A stretch of 64,000 bases of DNA from Cucumis sativus. Taxonomy: Eukaryota > Streptophyta > Magnoliopsida > Cucurbitales > Cucurbitaceae. Position numbers and translations under genes: made by a program. The notes below the pieces were generated by a model. The model was not told the origin of the DNA, ran no database searches, and was given only the letters and a program-made list of their open reading frames with translations. Within the stretch, counting starts at the first letter, position 1; each line of letters opens with the position of its first letter. Location of the stretch: assembly GCF_000004075.3 (NCBI RefSeq), contig NC_026660.2, positions 29,639,498-29,703,497 of the forward strand, given 5' to 3'. This document shows, in pieces, positions 52,393-64,000 of the stretch.

Positions 52393-52459
52393 TTATCACT
52401 TTCTCACATCTTTACCCGCCGGAGCTTCGTTTTCTGCTCTCAACTTCGATACGGCAAAA

Positions 52460-54274
<1,815 letters not shown>

Positions 54275-55906
54275 AAAAGGTTCTCTACTATCTTTGATAG
54301 CATGTTCAAATTTTGGCAATATGTTTTCTTGTTTTAAGATTTTTGTCTATCAGAACTTCAATTTCTTGTTTAAGGAGCGTTTTAGCTTTTCTTATTTTAT
54401 AGTGTGCTTCGTTTCAACTCTTTTGACCGCATTGAAAGTTAATATTCACTTTTTGTTAGCTGATACAATGTCAGTCAGTTGTTTTGTTATGAAACCATAC
54501 TACACAAGCAAATATTCCAAGACCTAGTGGGATACTTGTGTATATAAAGCATTTCGTTCTTTAAAAGAAAAGGAATCCTCGTCTCCTCACTCAAAGATGT
54601 TTTTGTTATACTAAACTTCCCTACTTTTTTTTCCTCCCTTGTGTGTGAGGACAAAGATAGGCCATCAATTTTATAAAAATAAAAAACCACATACAAACAC
54701 GATTCCATAACACCCGAGTCAGTTTCTAAGCTGCATTCTCATAATTGTTTCCATCCTAAATTGCACTCCCGAATTTCATAGCCGTTATTTTTTTTTTATT
54801 TTTTTTTCATTTTTAGAAGTGGGTGTCGCCCTTAATCTTTGCTTCATAGCTTGTCGTGGATGATCTTCGGCGCCATTTAAAAAAATAATGGAAAAGAAGA
54901 AAAACGTATTTGATGATAGCTAGCTATTACACTTTTTTTTTTTTGTCTAATAACCTTTACTTATTTATTCTCTAAAAGTTTGAATTAAAATGGCAAAGGA
55001 TAGTAATACTATGCTGATGGTTGTGTTTTCTAAGAACTAGGAACGTAAATTAAAGATTGGAAACAGTTATTTTTAATACAAAATAGAGATGCGTAAACTA
55101 TAACACAAGGTTTATGTTTACAGAGATTCACCTTTTGATGAAATAATGTATTAGACTAAAGTGTTAGCCTATGATGTATCCATTTGGATTCGTGTGGTAG
55201 CAAAATGAGGGCTAAGGCTAGAATGGGAAAAGGATGACAAAAGAGGAAGGAAAAAGGGAAAAAAAAACTTAGGATCATGATTTAATGGTGCTTATCATTA
55301 AATATTGGGGCCCTTCCAAATGTACAGCTGACAACTCTTTTGTTATTTGAAGCAAAGATTAATTCCATAAACAAACTGTATCCCATCATCAACTATTACT
55401 TTTCATCATTATAATTGCCTACCCATTACCCAAGTCAATAAGTCCATCTTATGAACTACATATTGTTTTTCTTCTACCCATTGCTTTGCTTCTACTAGAC
55501 TGCTCTACATATTCCAATCAGATCGGTTTAAGAATATAATCTTTCTTTAGCTTCATCAGCTTACTACCTTATTTAACTAAATTAAGCATATATTCTATTA
55601 ATAATACAAAATAGATATGCTTGTAATGGAAGGAAAGTACAATAATCAAGATAACATGTCTCTCATAACGAATTGCATAAATATATATTAAGAGATTTCA
55701 CCATCAAAGCTGAGAAAATAAATAAAAAAAATGGAACCAGTAGCTCTTAATTCAATTCCACCCTTCCGACTTCAAAACAAAAAACAAAAAGAATTTTCTC
55801 ATTGACAAGTGTAATATCATACTTACGTGTGAGATCAGATCTGTTTCCAAAATAATGTTTCTATCTCTAATGCAATTTATGATGGCGATTCCATAGCTCT
55901 GCGATC
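54275..55906. other. Convergent spacer between RPL11 and RLP gene
   Basis: Holds the 3' ends of two convergent genes. No coding region, RNA gene or clear repeat beyond poly-A/T runs is seen. Confidence 0.65.
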
Positions 55907-57202
55907 TCAACGACAACACTTGGATAAGAGAACAGAGAAAACAATGAGAAAAACTAAAGAAGATAGCCCAATTGCCACTCCAAGAACTACCTTGTTGGGC
56001 CCGTGATGATGATTATTTTCCTTGTGATTAACATCATTCTCATCACTCCCATCATAATCACTCCCACTATCATCCTCCACCGAATCGCCGTCGTCCGCGT
56101 CTTTATCCGGCGGTGGGGGTACCGGCAAACCATGTTTATCACATGGAGCAATGCCAAGGTTCAACTTTGACGATAATATCGAATGGTTATAGCATAGGTT
56201 GTTATTCCCCTGAATCTTAAACACTTCCAACCTCTTGATGAACGACTCATTGAAAGGAATTACACCATGAAACATATTGTTCTCTAGATTCAAGTACTTC
56301 AAGCTTTTCATCTCGGAAATGAACCTGGGAATCGTTCCATTCAACTGGTTCGAACCCAAATCAAGATGAATCAGCCCTGGGATGGCCGAAAAAGACTCCG
56401 GGATTGGTCCCGAAAGTGAATTAGAAGCTAAAGACAAGTTTCGTAGCGAAATCAAGTCCCCAATTGAAGTGGGGATCTCATATTTGAGCCAATTTAACGA
56501 CAAGTTCAAGGTTTCAAGATTTTCAAGCAATGTAACGGAGGTGGGTATCTTTCCCCTGAGCTTATTGCCGGAAAAATCAATATGGGTAAGGTTGAGATTG
56601 AGGTGTTTAGGAACAAAGCCTGTGAGATTGGCATGAGAAATAGTAAGAGACGTGAGGGATTTCATATTACCAAGAATGACATAAGGGCCAGAGGCAGTAA
56701 TAGAGACATCAGAGACAGTGAGCTCAGTGAGGTTCCGAAGGCGGCTGAGCCAAACACCCGTAAGCTTACGGAGACTTCGAATGCAAGTGAAGGAACGGAG
56801 GGAAGTGGCAAGATCGGAGGGGAAGTGAATGGGGGAAATGGGGCAGTTGAGGAACTGGAGAGATTGGAGAGTAGAGAGGGACTTGAGGGCAGTGAAAGAC
56901 AAAGCGACGTCGTCGGAGCAGTTGGCGAGGCGAAGGGAAAGAAGGTGGCGGAAGGGGGCAGAGGAGTCGCAGAGAGTGACATTGTGAAGGGAGGACGGGA
57001 AACATGGGTCTCTAGAAGTAGGAATGTTAAGAGATTGAAGGGCTCTTAGTTGCTTGGGGTCGAGGGTGGAGGAGGAAGAGGACGGCGAGGGTAAGGAGGT
57101 TGGGGCGGCGGTGGGAGACACAGAGGATGTGATGGGGAAGAGAAAAAGGAAGAGGAAGAGAAAGAAAGGGAATGAAAATGGTGAGGGTTGAGTAGGTTTC
57201 AT
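55907..57202 (-). CDS. LRR receptor-like protein (RLP51/RLP55 type)
   Basis: Encodes 431 residues in one exon: a signal peptide ([17 protein letters not shown]), a Ser/Pro-rich spacer and a cysteine-containing cap ([16 protein letters not shown]). About eight to ten LRRs of the plant LxxLxLxxNxLxGxIP type follow, for example [17 protein letters not shown], then a short capping region with paired cysteines. After a proline stretch there is a very acidic Asp/Ser-rich juxtamembrane segment and one transmembrane helix (about 405-427), with only a few cytoplasmic residues (SKCCR). There is no kinase domain, so it must signal through partners such as SOBIR1-type kinases. It resembles the small RLP group that includes Arabidopsis RLP51/SNC2 and RLP55, where RLP51 acts in immunity. 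The open frame extends 26 codons upstream. I start at 57202 because the signal peptide begins there. Confidence 0.92.
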   Translation of the reverse strand: MKPTQPSPFSFPFFLFLFLFLFPITSSVSPTAAPTSLPSPSSSSSTLDPKQLRALQSLNIPTSRDPCFPSSLHNVTLCDSSAPFRHLLSLRLANCSDDVALSFTALKSLSTLQSLQFLNCPISPIHFPSDLATSLRSFTCIRSLRKLTGVWLSRLRNLTELTVSDVSITASGPYVILGNMKSLTSLTISHANLTGFVPKHLNLNLTHIDFSGNKLRGKIPTSVTLLENLETLNLSLNWLKYEIPTSIGDLISLRNLSLASNSLSGPIPESFSAIPGLIHLDLGSNQLNGTIPRFISEMKSLKYLNLENNMFHGVIPFNESFIKRLEVFKIQGNNNLCYNHSILSSKLNLGIAPCDKHGLPVPPPPDKDADDGDSVEDDSGSDYDGSDENDVNHKENNHHHGPNKVVLGVAIGLSSLVFLIVFSVLLSKCCR

Positions 57203-58640
57203 TGTGATGGTTGTTAGTAGAGTATAGGGTTTAGAGGCTTTGATTTTAAAGAAAAACAGAGTGAGAAATGAGAGGGGCATAAAATGGAAGAAGAGAAACA
57301 GAGAAAATGAAGAAGAAGAAGAAGAAGAAGGCCCACCAATGGAAACCTTTTGGGGAATGTGTCATCTTTGTCCTAAAATGCCCCCTTACATCCATCTCTT
57401 CACAATTTCAGAAAGAACTAAACTAATCAATCCCCCTAATTTTTCTTCTTTTTTTCTTTATAGTATTTTCAACGTGTCTTGAAAATGGGGATCTCTTAAA
57501 TTCACAGAATATTTGGAAACTATAGAAAGATATATTTAAAATAAATATTTAGTAGTGTGGTATCGTTCAAATATCTCTCATGTGGTGGACTGTCGTGTTA
57601 AAAATAGAACTATTTTTATTATATCCTCTTCATTAAGAAGACAAGGAAAGAAGTAAGAAGTACGTTGACCGTTGAACTTTCCAACGAAGGCAAAGAAAAA
57701 GAAGATAGTAAGAGGGCAGTAATGCAAATAAATAAGGAATGAAGGTCACATGCGTAGATTGGTAAAAATGATGAGGACAGCTAAATGGCAAGGCATAGGA
57801 AGTACTTCTTGCTACCACAACAACTTTTTCTTTTTTGTATATATAAACTAAATGATAGAAAGGAAGCCTTATAGACTCTCTAACAAATAACAGTCAAAGA
57901 CTCATCCAAACAAACACCTCTCTCTAGTTTCAAAAAAAAAGTGTAAACAAACACTAGTTTCAAAAACTAAAGAACAAATCATTGTCAAATGTAGCAAAAA
58001 ATTTTTTAGGAAAAAAAAGAACAATTTCTATTTTACAAACACACTTTCTATTTTGAAAAAAAAATAAAGTAGTCTTATCTTGGGTCGCACCCTCTTGTTT
58101 TAGTTTGATATAGTTGTTTAATTACAGTTTATCTAATAACAAAAAATTTCATAGATAACTTTGTTTAGTCAGTATGTATTGGATTTAAATGTAAAAACAT
58201 GATTGCACATATCTGAGGATGTACTTAATACTTTTATTTTTATCTTATAATATTTAAGCACAAATAATCAAACTTCTATTTTTGAAGTTGGATCTGTTAA
58301 TTACGCCCGTTTCGGCTATGGAAACGCTTATTGCTAATTTTACACTCCTTCATTGATCTATGCATTATTTTTAGTTTTTTTTTTTCCTCTTTCCATTTTA
58401 CCCGTTCTGTTCACAGAATTTTCAGTAGTTTATATCGATTTCATATCTTTGAATCTTCAATCTATATTCCAATGTACAACATTTGAGAAGTAACACTTAA
58501 TAATCTACATTCCTCTGTATTGCTCACTCCCATTCACAAACACAAATTTATAGAAAGAATAATATCATTGAAAACAAGAATACTTGATCTCATTTTTAAT
58601 CTTTCAAAAAATAAAAGAAAGAATGAATGAATGAATGGTG
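57203..58640. other. Intergenic spacer
   Basis: Promoter side of the RLP gene and 3' side of the DUF1685 gene (both -). A GAA repeat at about 57309-57330 lies in the probable RLP leader. Nothing else is supported. Confidence 0.65.
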
Positions 58641-59276
58641 TTATCTAACAGTGGAAGCAACAGTATGAGCCCACCACCTGAGATTTTGTTTCATATCAAT
58701 TTCACTGTTGAAAGAAGGCAGCTTCCAATTCTTTAATAATGGACTGATTATTTCTTCTCTTCTTCTATCCATTGCTAAGACCTCCCATACTTCTGAAAGA
58801 TAAGGTCTTGAGACTCTTGATTCTTCATCGTCATCATCCAAACTTCTCTTCTCTTCTCTTTCTTTTTCTTCTTCTTCCGATCCTAACCTATTCAATCCTG
58901 GAATTACTGAAGCCAACTCTGAATTCCTATCTTCCTCTGAAAAAACAAACCCCAAATCCTTAAATCCTTTCACCTCTTCAAATTCAAGCTCTGACAGGCT
59001 TTTTCTTTCCAACTTCCTCCTCCTTGATCTCTTTGTTTTCGATGCTTCTTTGAAGGGTGTCGTTTTGGGGTTTGTTGTTTCTGAGAATGGAGATCCGAGG
59101 TTGGAAGTGGAGAGAACTGAATTGGGTGAAAGAGAAGCAGAGCTGGAGATTAAGCCACTTTCTTCATCTGGGTTGTCCTCAGAATTGGATAAAATTGTAA
59201 AAGTTGGTTCCTGTTGGAAGATTTGACGGTGGAACCAAATCCATTCGTAGGAATTCAAGACCTTCTCTGCTTCCAT
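58641..59276 (-). CDS. DUF1685 domain protein
   Basis: Encodes 211 residues in one exon. The plant-specific DUF1685 core is recognisable: KSLSELEFEEVKGFKDLGF at about 92-110 continues with VFSEED, then LASVIPGLNRLG. The family-typical C-terminus DMKQNLRWWAHTVASTVR is also present. The N-terminal part (EWIWFHRQIF) also occurs in relatives. A basic KRSRRRKLERK stretch just before the core could act in nuclear localisation, and an acidic stretch follows. No function is established for the family. The open frame continues 50 codons upstream, but that part is AT-driven and lacks similarity, so the start at 59276 is preferred. Confidence 0.88.
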   Translation of the reverse strand: MEAEKVLNSYEWIWFHRQIFQQEPTFTILSNSEDNPDEESGLISSSASLSPNSVLSTSNLGSPFSETTNPKTTPFKEASKTKRSRRRKLERKSLSELEFEEVKGFKDLGFVFSEEDRNSELASVIPGLNRLGSEEEEKEREEKRSLDDDDEESRVSRPYLSEVWEVLAMDRRREEIISPLLKNWKLPSFNSEIDMKQNLRWWAHTVASTVR

Positions 59277-61060
59277 GAGCGGGGGAATATTGAAGAACAA
59301 ATTTGGTTTTCTTCTTTTTCTGCCGAAAACAAGTGGGAAGAAAGAATTGACATAATCAGTTGGTAGATGCCATTGATACATATATATATATATATGAACA
59401 CCATAAAAAATAGTCAAAACAACCACCTAAAATAGCGTTACTTGATGCATAGAGATAGAGCACGTTTTCAATTTGGACGTGATTGTTATTACAAAATAAT
59501 TAATTAGTATGTTGGGGTCGCACATTTAGGGGGACGTGTGTGAGGTTGAGAAAGAAGAGTAATGAAGAGAAAGTGAAAGAGGAAAAGGCGTGTGTGGTGT
59601 GGTGTGGCGTGTGAATTAGTACGTGAGGTTTGAAATTGAACATATTAGGTGAAGTAGGCAATGATGTAGTCTAATCTAAATCTTTCTCTTTATATTTTAA
59701 TTCAATCATTCAAACTTTCAACCACACTCCCAGCCCCATCTATTGCTAAATAAATGCTCTCTATTATTATATCTTAAAATTTGTCCACCTTTTTGTATAT
59801 TAGGCTCTTTCTGTTCTCATCATCATTTGTTTTCTAAACCCTTAAATTACACTAATGTCAATAGGTCACAACCTAATTTTAAAAACTAACATGACACATG
59901 ACATATTCTTCCCCTATTGTATAAGCATTTTCGTTTCCTTGGTCCATGGATTGAGATAAAAAGTTGGATAGTTAGATGAAAGAAATTAAAGGTTAAAATA
60001 TAATCAAGATCAAGTGGTGTTGAAACGCAAGTGAAGAATAATTGTCGACATAATAAGTTTAGTGTTACAAAACATGCCCAACACATGGACTATTACATTA
60101 GAATGTGAATCCATTTCATTACATGTTCCCAAAAATAAACCTCTAAAGATGATGAAGTGATAGTCCACATATCTTTAAAATTAACATGGTAATGTGTCTC
60201 CTAGTTAATTTGCCACAAGCGTTGATCTCATGGTTGTGTTCATCACCCACTCCAAAAGGCTTTGAACTAATTGAGATAATTACCATGATTGATCATCTTG
60301 TATCGAAGATGAGTTTGAGCTTGGGCATAGCATGTTGCTCTTTAACCTGCCATAACACTGCTTGAATTGTCACATTTCGAAAAAAATATGAGAAAATCAT
60401 AAAATGCCGACAAAATATAAAAAATAATCATTCTAATTAACAATATTATTGATAAAATTCAAAGCCATTAAAAAAAGAAACAAAATCAGAAGCAGAAGCA
60501 GATGTTTCACGAGGGAACTGTTATTGTGAAAAAAATAAAGAAGAGTAAAAACTAGAAATCATTGTGTTCATAGTTTGTAGGAATACAGAGTTCACACGTG
60601 GGTCTCATGAAAAAAATAATAGTTATGGAATTAATTAATTGACGTCCTACTAATTTAAATTGAAACAAATAAAATATTGCCCTTTACAATAAACAATATT
60701 ATCTTTAATTCGCCCCACGCTGCGGCTGAGGCAGCTCAGCCCTTTCATTAATACACTTTCACACCACAAAATTATAACACACTATTTCTTCATTCATTTT
60801 TTTATATAATTATACAGTGACATTCAACAATACTCAAACTCATTCTACTTTGCAGTCAGTTAAGCTAATCAGAATACAAATTCAAAATATTTTTGCAAAC
60901 TAAATTGAACGGTCTTTCTCGACAATTTCAGGATGATGTGAGATTTTACCTTGAATTTGACTCCATTGAAGAATGGAGGCATAATAGATGAATAATGCAG
61001 GTAAAGACAGCACACTTGGCTTCTTCACCATGTTATAATATGTTTATCGTTCTAACGGGT
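59277..61060. other. Intergenic spacer
   Basis: Upstream region of the DUF1685 gene and downstream region of the first MIR399. No gene supported. A small palindrome-like GCTGAG/CTCAGC lies near 60722-60740. Confidence 0.6.
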
Positions 61061-61176
61061 GAGAGTATTGCGGGGCAAATCTCCTTTGGCAGTTAGCTAG
61101 CGTGCTTCTTGACACAAGTCATCAAGAGCATGCATGGCATGTCTGCCAAAAGAGTAATTGCCCAGTAATGAGACTC
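61061..61176 (-). ncRNA. MIR399: MIR399 precursor (miR399d-like mature)
   Basis: The minus strand folds into a long hairpin. The 3' arm at 61071-61091 carries the 21-nt mature miRNA, beginning UGCCAAAGGAGA and ending UUGCCCCG, which matches the miR399d form I know from Arabidopsis. The 5' arm at about 61142-61163 holds the star strand (GGGCAAUUACUCUUUUGGCA). It pairs with the mature strand apart from one small bulge, one mismatch and wobbles. The terminal stem is supported by a second complementary pair, GCATGCTCTTGA with TCAAGAAGCACGC. Mature-on-3'-arm is the rule for the family. miR399 is induced by phosphate starvation, moves from shoot to root and cleaves PHO2 (UBC24) mRNA, relieving degradation of phosphate transporters. 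A TATA box and PHR1 sites lie upstream (separate entries). Confidence 0.93.
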
Positions 61177-61268
61177 ATACCGTAATACTTCCCTCCTGTC
61201 TTAACAAAAAGGAAATTTAATGTGGATGAGAATGTAAGGTTATATGGAATTATGGGTGTGTTCTTCAT

Positions 61269-61277
61269 GTATATATA
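61269..61277 (-). promoter_or_regulatory. TATA box of the minus-strand MIR399
   Basis: TATATATAC on the minus strand, about 95 bases before the hairpin, predicting a transcription start near 61245. Inferred from position and sequence only. Confidence 0.55.
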
Positions 61278-61326
61278 ATATAAGGAGAAACTGTTGGTGG
61301 AGGTGGAGGTGGAGGTGAAGGTGAAG

Positions 61327-61360
61327 GCATATTCTCTCGGCACATCCTCCTCGTATATGC
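61327..61360. promoter_or_regulatory. Paired P1BS (PHR1-binding) sites
   Basis: Two GNATATNC motifs, GCATATTC at 61327-61334 and GTATATGC at 61353-61360, lie 50-90 bases upstream of the minus-strand MIR399 TATA box. P1BS elements bind PHR1-type MYB-CC factors that activate phosphate-starvation genes including MIR399. Their dense placement just upstream of the core promoter suggests direct control. Confidence 0.75.
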
Positions 61361-63225
61361 CATCGGACTATTGCATATTTTGTTGAGTGGTTGTATTGTG
61401 GGGGAACGGCGCTCGTGGTTTCTTTGAGTATTAGGGTTTTGATTTTTCTCTTATACTCTCCAAATTCTCAATTAACAGAACCTAATTTTTTTTAAAGACA
61501 ACAAAACCTAATTATTAGCACATCAGTACTATTGTCAAAATCTATTTCATTTTTAGATTCCCCTTTTTGCCTTTTTCAATTCTTAATTAATTCCTTTGAA
61601 CACTGAATTCATAACTTTTTTTAGAAAAAATTATGTTCGTTTCCTTTAATTTGTATCCATCTAATTACATTGAATATTCGGTTTTGTATTCAAATGAGGA
61701 AGAAATGTAAAGAGAATATTAGATGGGCAGATTTTTAAATTAAATTAACATGTCTGCAAGAATGTGGTTCTCTCCTCCCTAACAAAAGGGAAAAACACAC
61801 ACACAAAGAAAATAGAATTAAATAGACATGAACATATTCGATCTGCTTTTCTACCATTTTGCTTAGGCTTCGAAAAATGAAAAAATGATTTATTTGATCC
61901 TACTGTCAATTTCTTTAGAAATTAATACACATATATTTTTCCTTTTTCTTAGATATATGAAAAATATCAATATCTTGATTAAATTGACAGATTTTTAGTA
62001 TCCTCGTTACACCACAAGACACAAAGATCAAGTGTATTGTATATCACAGAAGAAAAAAGAGCTAACTAGAGAGAAGTTTAGTTTTCCCTAAGATTTCCAA
62101 CTTATGCAATGATTGGAGTTATATATTTTCCATTGGTGAGAACATCAATTTTTAGTCTCTGGTATCAAACTCCTGCAATTTTAATTTCATCAGAATGATT
62201 TATATTATACTAATGCAAGTGTTAGCAATTTTTATATACCATCATAACTTAACTTTTTTTCTAATCTACACAATGATTTTAATGATAAGAAGAGAAATTA
62301 GAAAATCATAAAAAAAAACCCAGAATCAATCATGGAATAAGTGGTATATACAATTAATTTGGAAATCTGTTAGAAACCATGCAACAAGTTCCAAGTTAGT
62401 AATCACACTTTAATTATTGTTTTTAAATTGAAGCAATGGTCTAATAATATGGCTCTAGCTGATTCCATTTTGACCAGCATACTAACATGATTATTATAAG
62501 GATTGTCTATACATTAATTATTATATAAAAATGATGTTTTCAAGGAAGTATAATACAACATAATCTTTCTCAAAATGTTCAAATACGATCTTACAAAAAG
62601 TGTGTTGTTCTGATAAGGTTTTAAACGAGTCAAATTTTTTGTTTATCTTAAATGGGCATAAAAAGGAAAGAGGAGAGAGGACTAGAGAATCAGATCAGAG
62701 CCAAAGCTGAAAAGAAAGGTCAGCTGGCAGCTGGCAGTGGCATATACTCTTTCTCACTAACCAAAGCATATCCAATCACCAATACTTCTTCACCTTCAAC
62801 TCTACGATGCTTCGTTTATACAAAAAGGTTTATTAGGGTTTTCATTCTAAATAATAATAATAGGAAAAAAACGGGTCATTCTCCTATACTTCTGAGAAAA
62901 ACGTACTTAAAGATTTCATCCACTTGAATATCTCCATTTGGTTAATTCTTTTTTAGCTTTCTTATCCCATCTTAGATCCAAAAAATATTGATGCATTAAT
63001 CAAAAGGAGAAAAAAACAATAAGAAATACATGCAGACAAGGATAAATATTATATCATAATTACAAAAATGAGAAGATTTATTAGAACAACACAAAACGTT
63101 GGCATCATTTGGCATATAATTTGAATATATTTTACTGCCTGCTGGCTTAGTTTTTCCTACAAATCATATGTTTTATAATAATCCATCCAACTCTCTGTAA
63201 AAGATTTATACAAGGATGAACTTAG

Positions 63226-63420
63226 CACTACAAAAAAACCACGTCTATTTTAGCATTTTTTTTTTCCTTTTTTCCAGATGTTTGGAAAACGACGTAAGGG
63301 TTTATAAAATTGCAGCAATTTTTAACGAGACATAACAAATTGTTGCTATTTATAGGCATTGAAGCAGTTTGTTTACAACAGAAAATATTTATGGTGTAGC
63401 TTCGCTATAGCTATTAGACA
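63226..63420 (+). mobile_element. Possible CACTA (En/Spm-type) transposon end
   Basis: CACTACAAAAAAACCACGTC at 63226 matches the usual 5' end of plant CACTA elements. It is followed by GCAGCAATTTTTAACGAGAC and TTGTTGCTATTTATAGGC-like segments that resemble subterminal repeats. No matching opposite end (TTTTTGTAGTG) was found in the window, so it is a partial element or its other end lies beyond 64000. Ordinary DNA transposon remnant; no transposase is seen. Confidence 0.4.
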
Positions 63421-63680
63421 CAAACCAGATCGTTGACTTAAATCTCAAACTAAACACAATTAGTTTCATTTTATGTGGGGGAAGGGGACAGTGGTTAATG
63501 GATGGAGAATACAGATCTAAATATAGAATATGGAAAATCTCCAATATTCGTTTGAAAAATAAAATATAAAAGAGGAAGAGTGAAATTGGGGTTAAAAAAG
63601 AGATCGATGTGGCCCTAAAAGTAAAAAGAATAGGGGGGAGGAGGAGGGGGACCTAATTTTGATATTGCAACAAAATTATT

Positions 63681-63744
63681 GAATATGCTTTGGATATATA
63701 ATAGGGTATGAAGAAAGTGTAGAGTTACGTTGAATAGCATATCC
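63681..63744 (+). promoter_or_regulatory. TATA box with P1BS sites for the plus-strand MIR399
   Basis: P1BS GAATATGC at 63681-63688 is followed after a few bases by TATATAATA at 63695-63703. A second P1BS, GCATATCC, is at 63737-63744 near the predicted transcription start. The hairpin begins about 120 bases downstream of the latter. Confidence 0.65.
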
Positions 63745-63859
63745 AACATATTGTGCGAATCCCAAACCATTTAAATAATTGTGGAGAGTGTTCTGGGAAT
63801 TCCCAACTCTCTCATGTAATTTGAACAACAGTATTATTTTTCAGAAGAAGTAGCCAAGA

Positions 63860-63990
63860 ATAACAGTGCGAGTCTCTATTGGCAGAGATTTATTATTATC
63901 TCAAAGAAAAATAAAAAAATATTTTTGTTTTTGCTTCTTTTTTCGATCTTCTCCTTCTTCTGCCAAAAGAGACTTGCCCTGCCATTCCAT
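63860..63990 (+). ncRNA. MIR399: MIR399 precursor, variant mature sequence
   Basis: The plus strand folds into a hairpin. The 5' arm at 63866-63886 (star, GUGCGAGUCUCUAUUGGCAG plus A) pairs with the 3' arm at 63961-63981 (mature, beginning UGCCAAAAGAGA and ending CUUGCCCUG). Over the arms and their flanks about 24 of 29 positions are Watson-Crick paired, and one more is a G-U wobble. Arm order, length and the UGCCAAA start are those of MIR399. The mature form differs from the commonest miR399 at two internal positions: A at position 8 and C at position 13. PHO2 is the expected target, but the variant could shift target preference. The loop is A/T-rich and about 74 bases long. The precursor ends just before the window edge, so further MIR399 copies may follow. 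Confidence 0.85.
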
Positions 63991-64000
63991 TCAGCTACAC

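Larger units (their letters stand above)
61177..63861. promoter_or_regulatory. Shared intergenic region of two divergent MIR399 genes
   Basis: No protein gene is supported. By eye the region holds at least eight P1BS motifs (GNATATNC), starting at 61327, 61353, 61672, 62344, 62740, 62766, 63681 and 63737. A rough estimate at this base composition is about one per 3 kb. The region also contains a CACTA-type terminus at 63226. Divergent transcription of the flanking miRNA genes makes this a likely bidirectional phosphate-responsive control region. Confidence 0.6.

Noticed and set aside
56582-57049. 155-residue plus-strand frame rich in Glu/Gly
   Set aside because: Antisense shadow of the LRR coding region of the RLP.
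62652-62927. 91-residue frame between the MIR399 genes
   Set aside because: No family similarity and a biased composition; the interval is better explained as regulatory DNA.

Overview
The window is nuclear DNA from a flowering plant, almost certainly a eudicot. Genes have short GT-AG introns, and the AT-rich spacers are full of microsatellites. Every recognisable protein is a plant family. The gene sizes and spacing would suit a compact eudicot genome such as a cucurbit, but that is an impression only; nothing in the sequence fixes the species.

Layout, left to right. 1-4.6 kb: spacer with a promoter-like, fold-back patch near 0.6 kb. 4.6-5.1 kb (-): small PADRE/DUF4228 protein. 8.6-9.6 kb (+): intronless PEX7, the PTS2 import receptor. 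13.0-15.1 kb (-): six-exon GARP/G2-like transcription factor with EAR-type motifs, for which I found a 30-base first exon. 22.4-23.2 kb (-): DOG1-family protein. 28.0-29.4 kb (-): CIPK of the CIPK12/18/19 type. 36.1-40.3 kb (+): 12-exon GSK3/shaggy kinase of the BIN2 group. 41.7-45.3 kb (+): 11-exon LRR receptor kinase of the At5g45780 type. 49.0-51.0 kb (+): RING-CH (MARCH-like) membrane protein. 52.2 kb (+): tRNA-Glu(CTC). 52.5-54.3 kb (+): ribosomal protein L11 (uL5). 55.9-57.2 kb (-): LRR receptor-like protein of the RLP51/RLP55 type. 58.6-59.3 kb (-): DUF1685 protein. 61.1 kb (-) and 63.9 kb (+): two microRNA399 hairpins.

Two things stand out. First, the last 3 kb hold a divergent pair of MIR399 genes. 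The DNA between and in front of them carries at least eight PHR1-binding motifs (GNATATNC), two of them just upstream of a TATA box on the first gene and one just upstream of a TATA box on the second. This looks like a phosphate-starvation regulatory module, and the second gene appears to encode a variant miRNA. Second, the set DOG1 - CIPK - BIN2 - LRR kinase - RPL11 - RLP matches, from memory, two duplicated segments of Arabidopsis (around At4g18650-At4g18760 and At5g45770-At5g45830). The window therefore seems to keep the block unsplit on one chromosome.

The genes do not form a pathway in the bacterial sense. Several bear on hormone and stress signalling (DOG1-like, CIPK, BIN2-like, LRR kinase, RLP, MIR399); the rest are housekeeping (PEX7, RPL11, tRNA). 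Intron-exon joins were worked out by eye from GT-AG sites, reading phase and family conservation. Transcript ends were not assigned.
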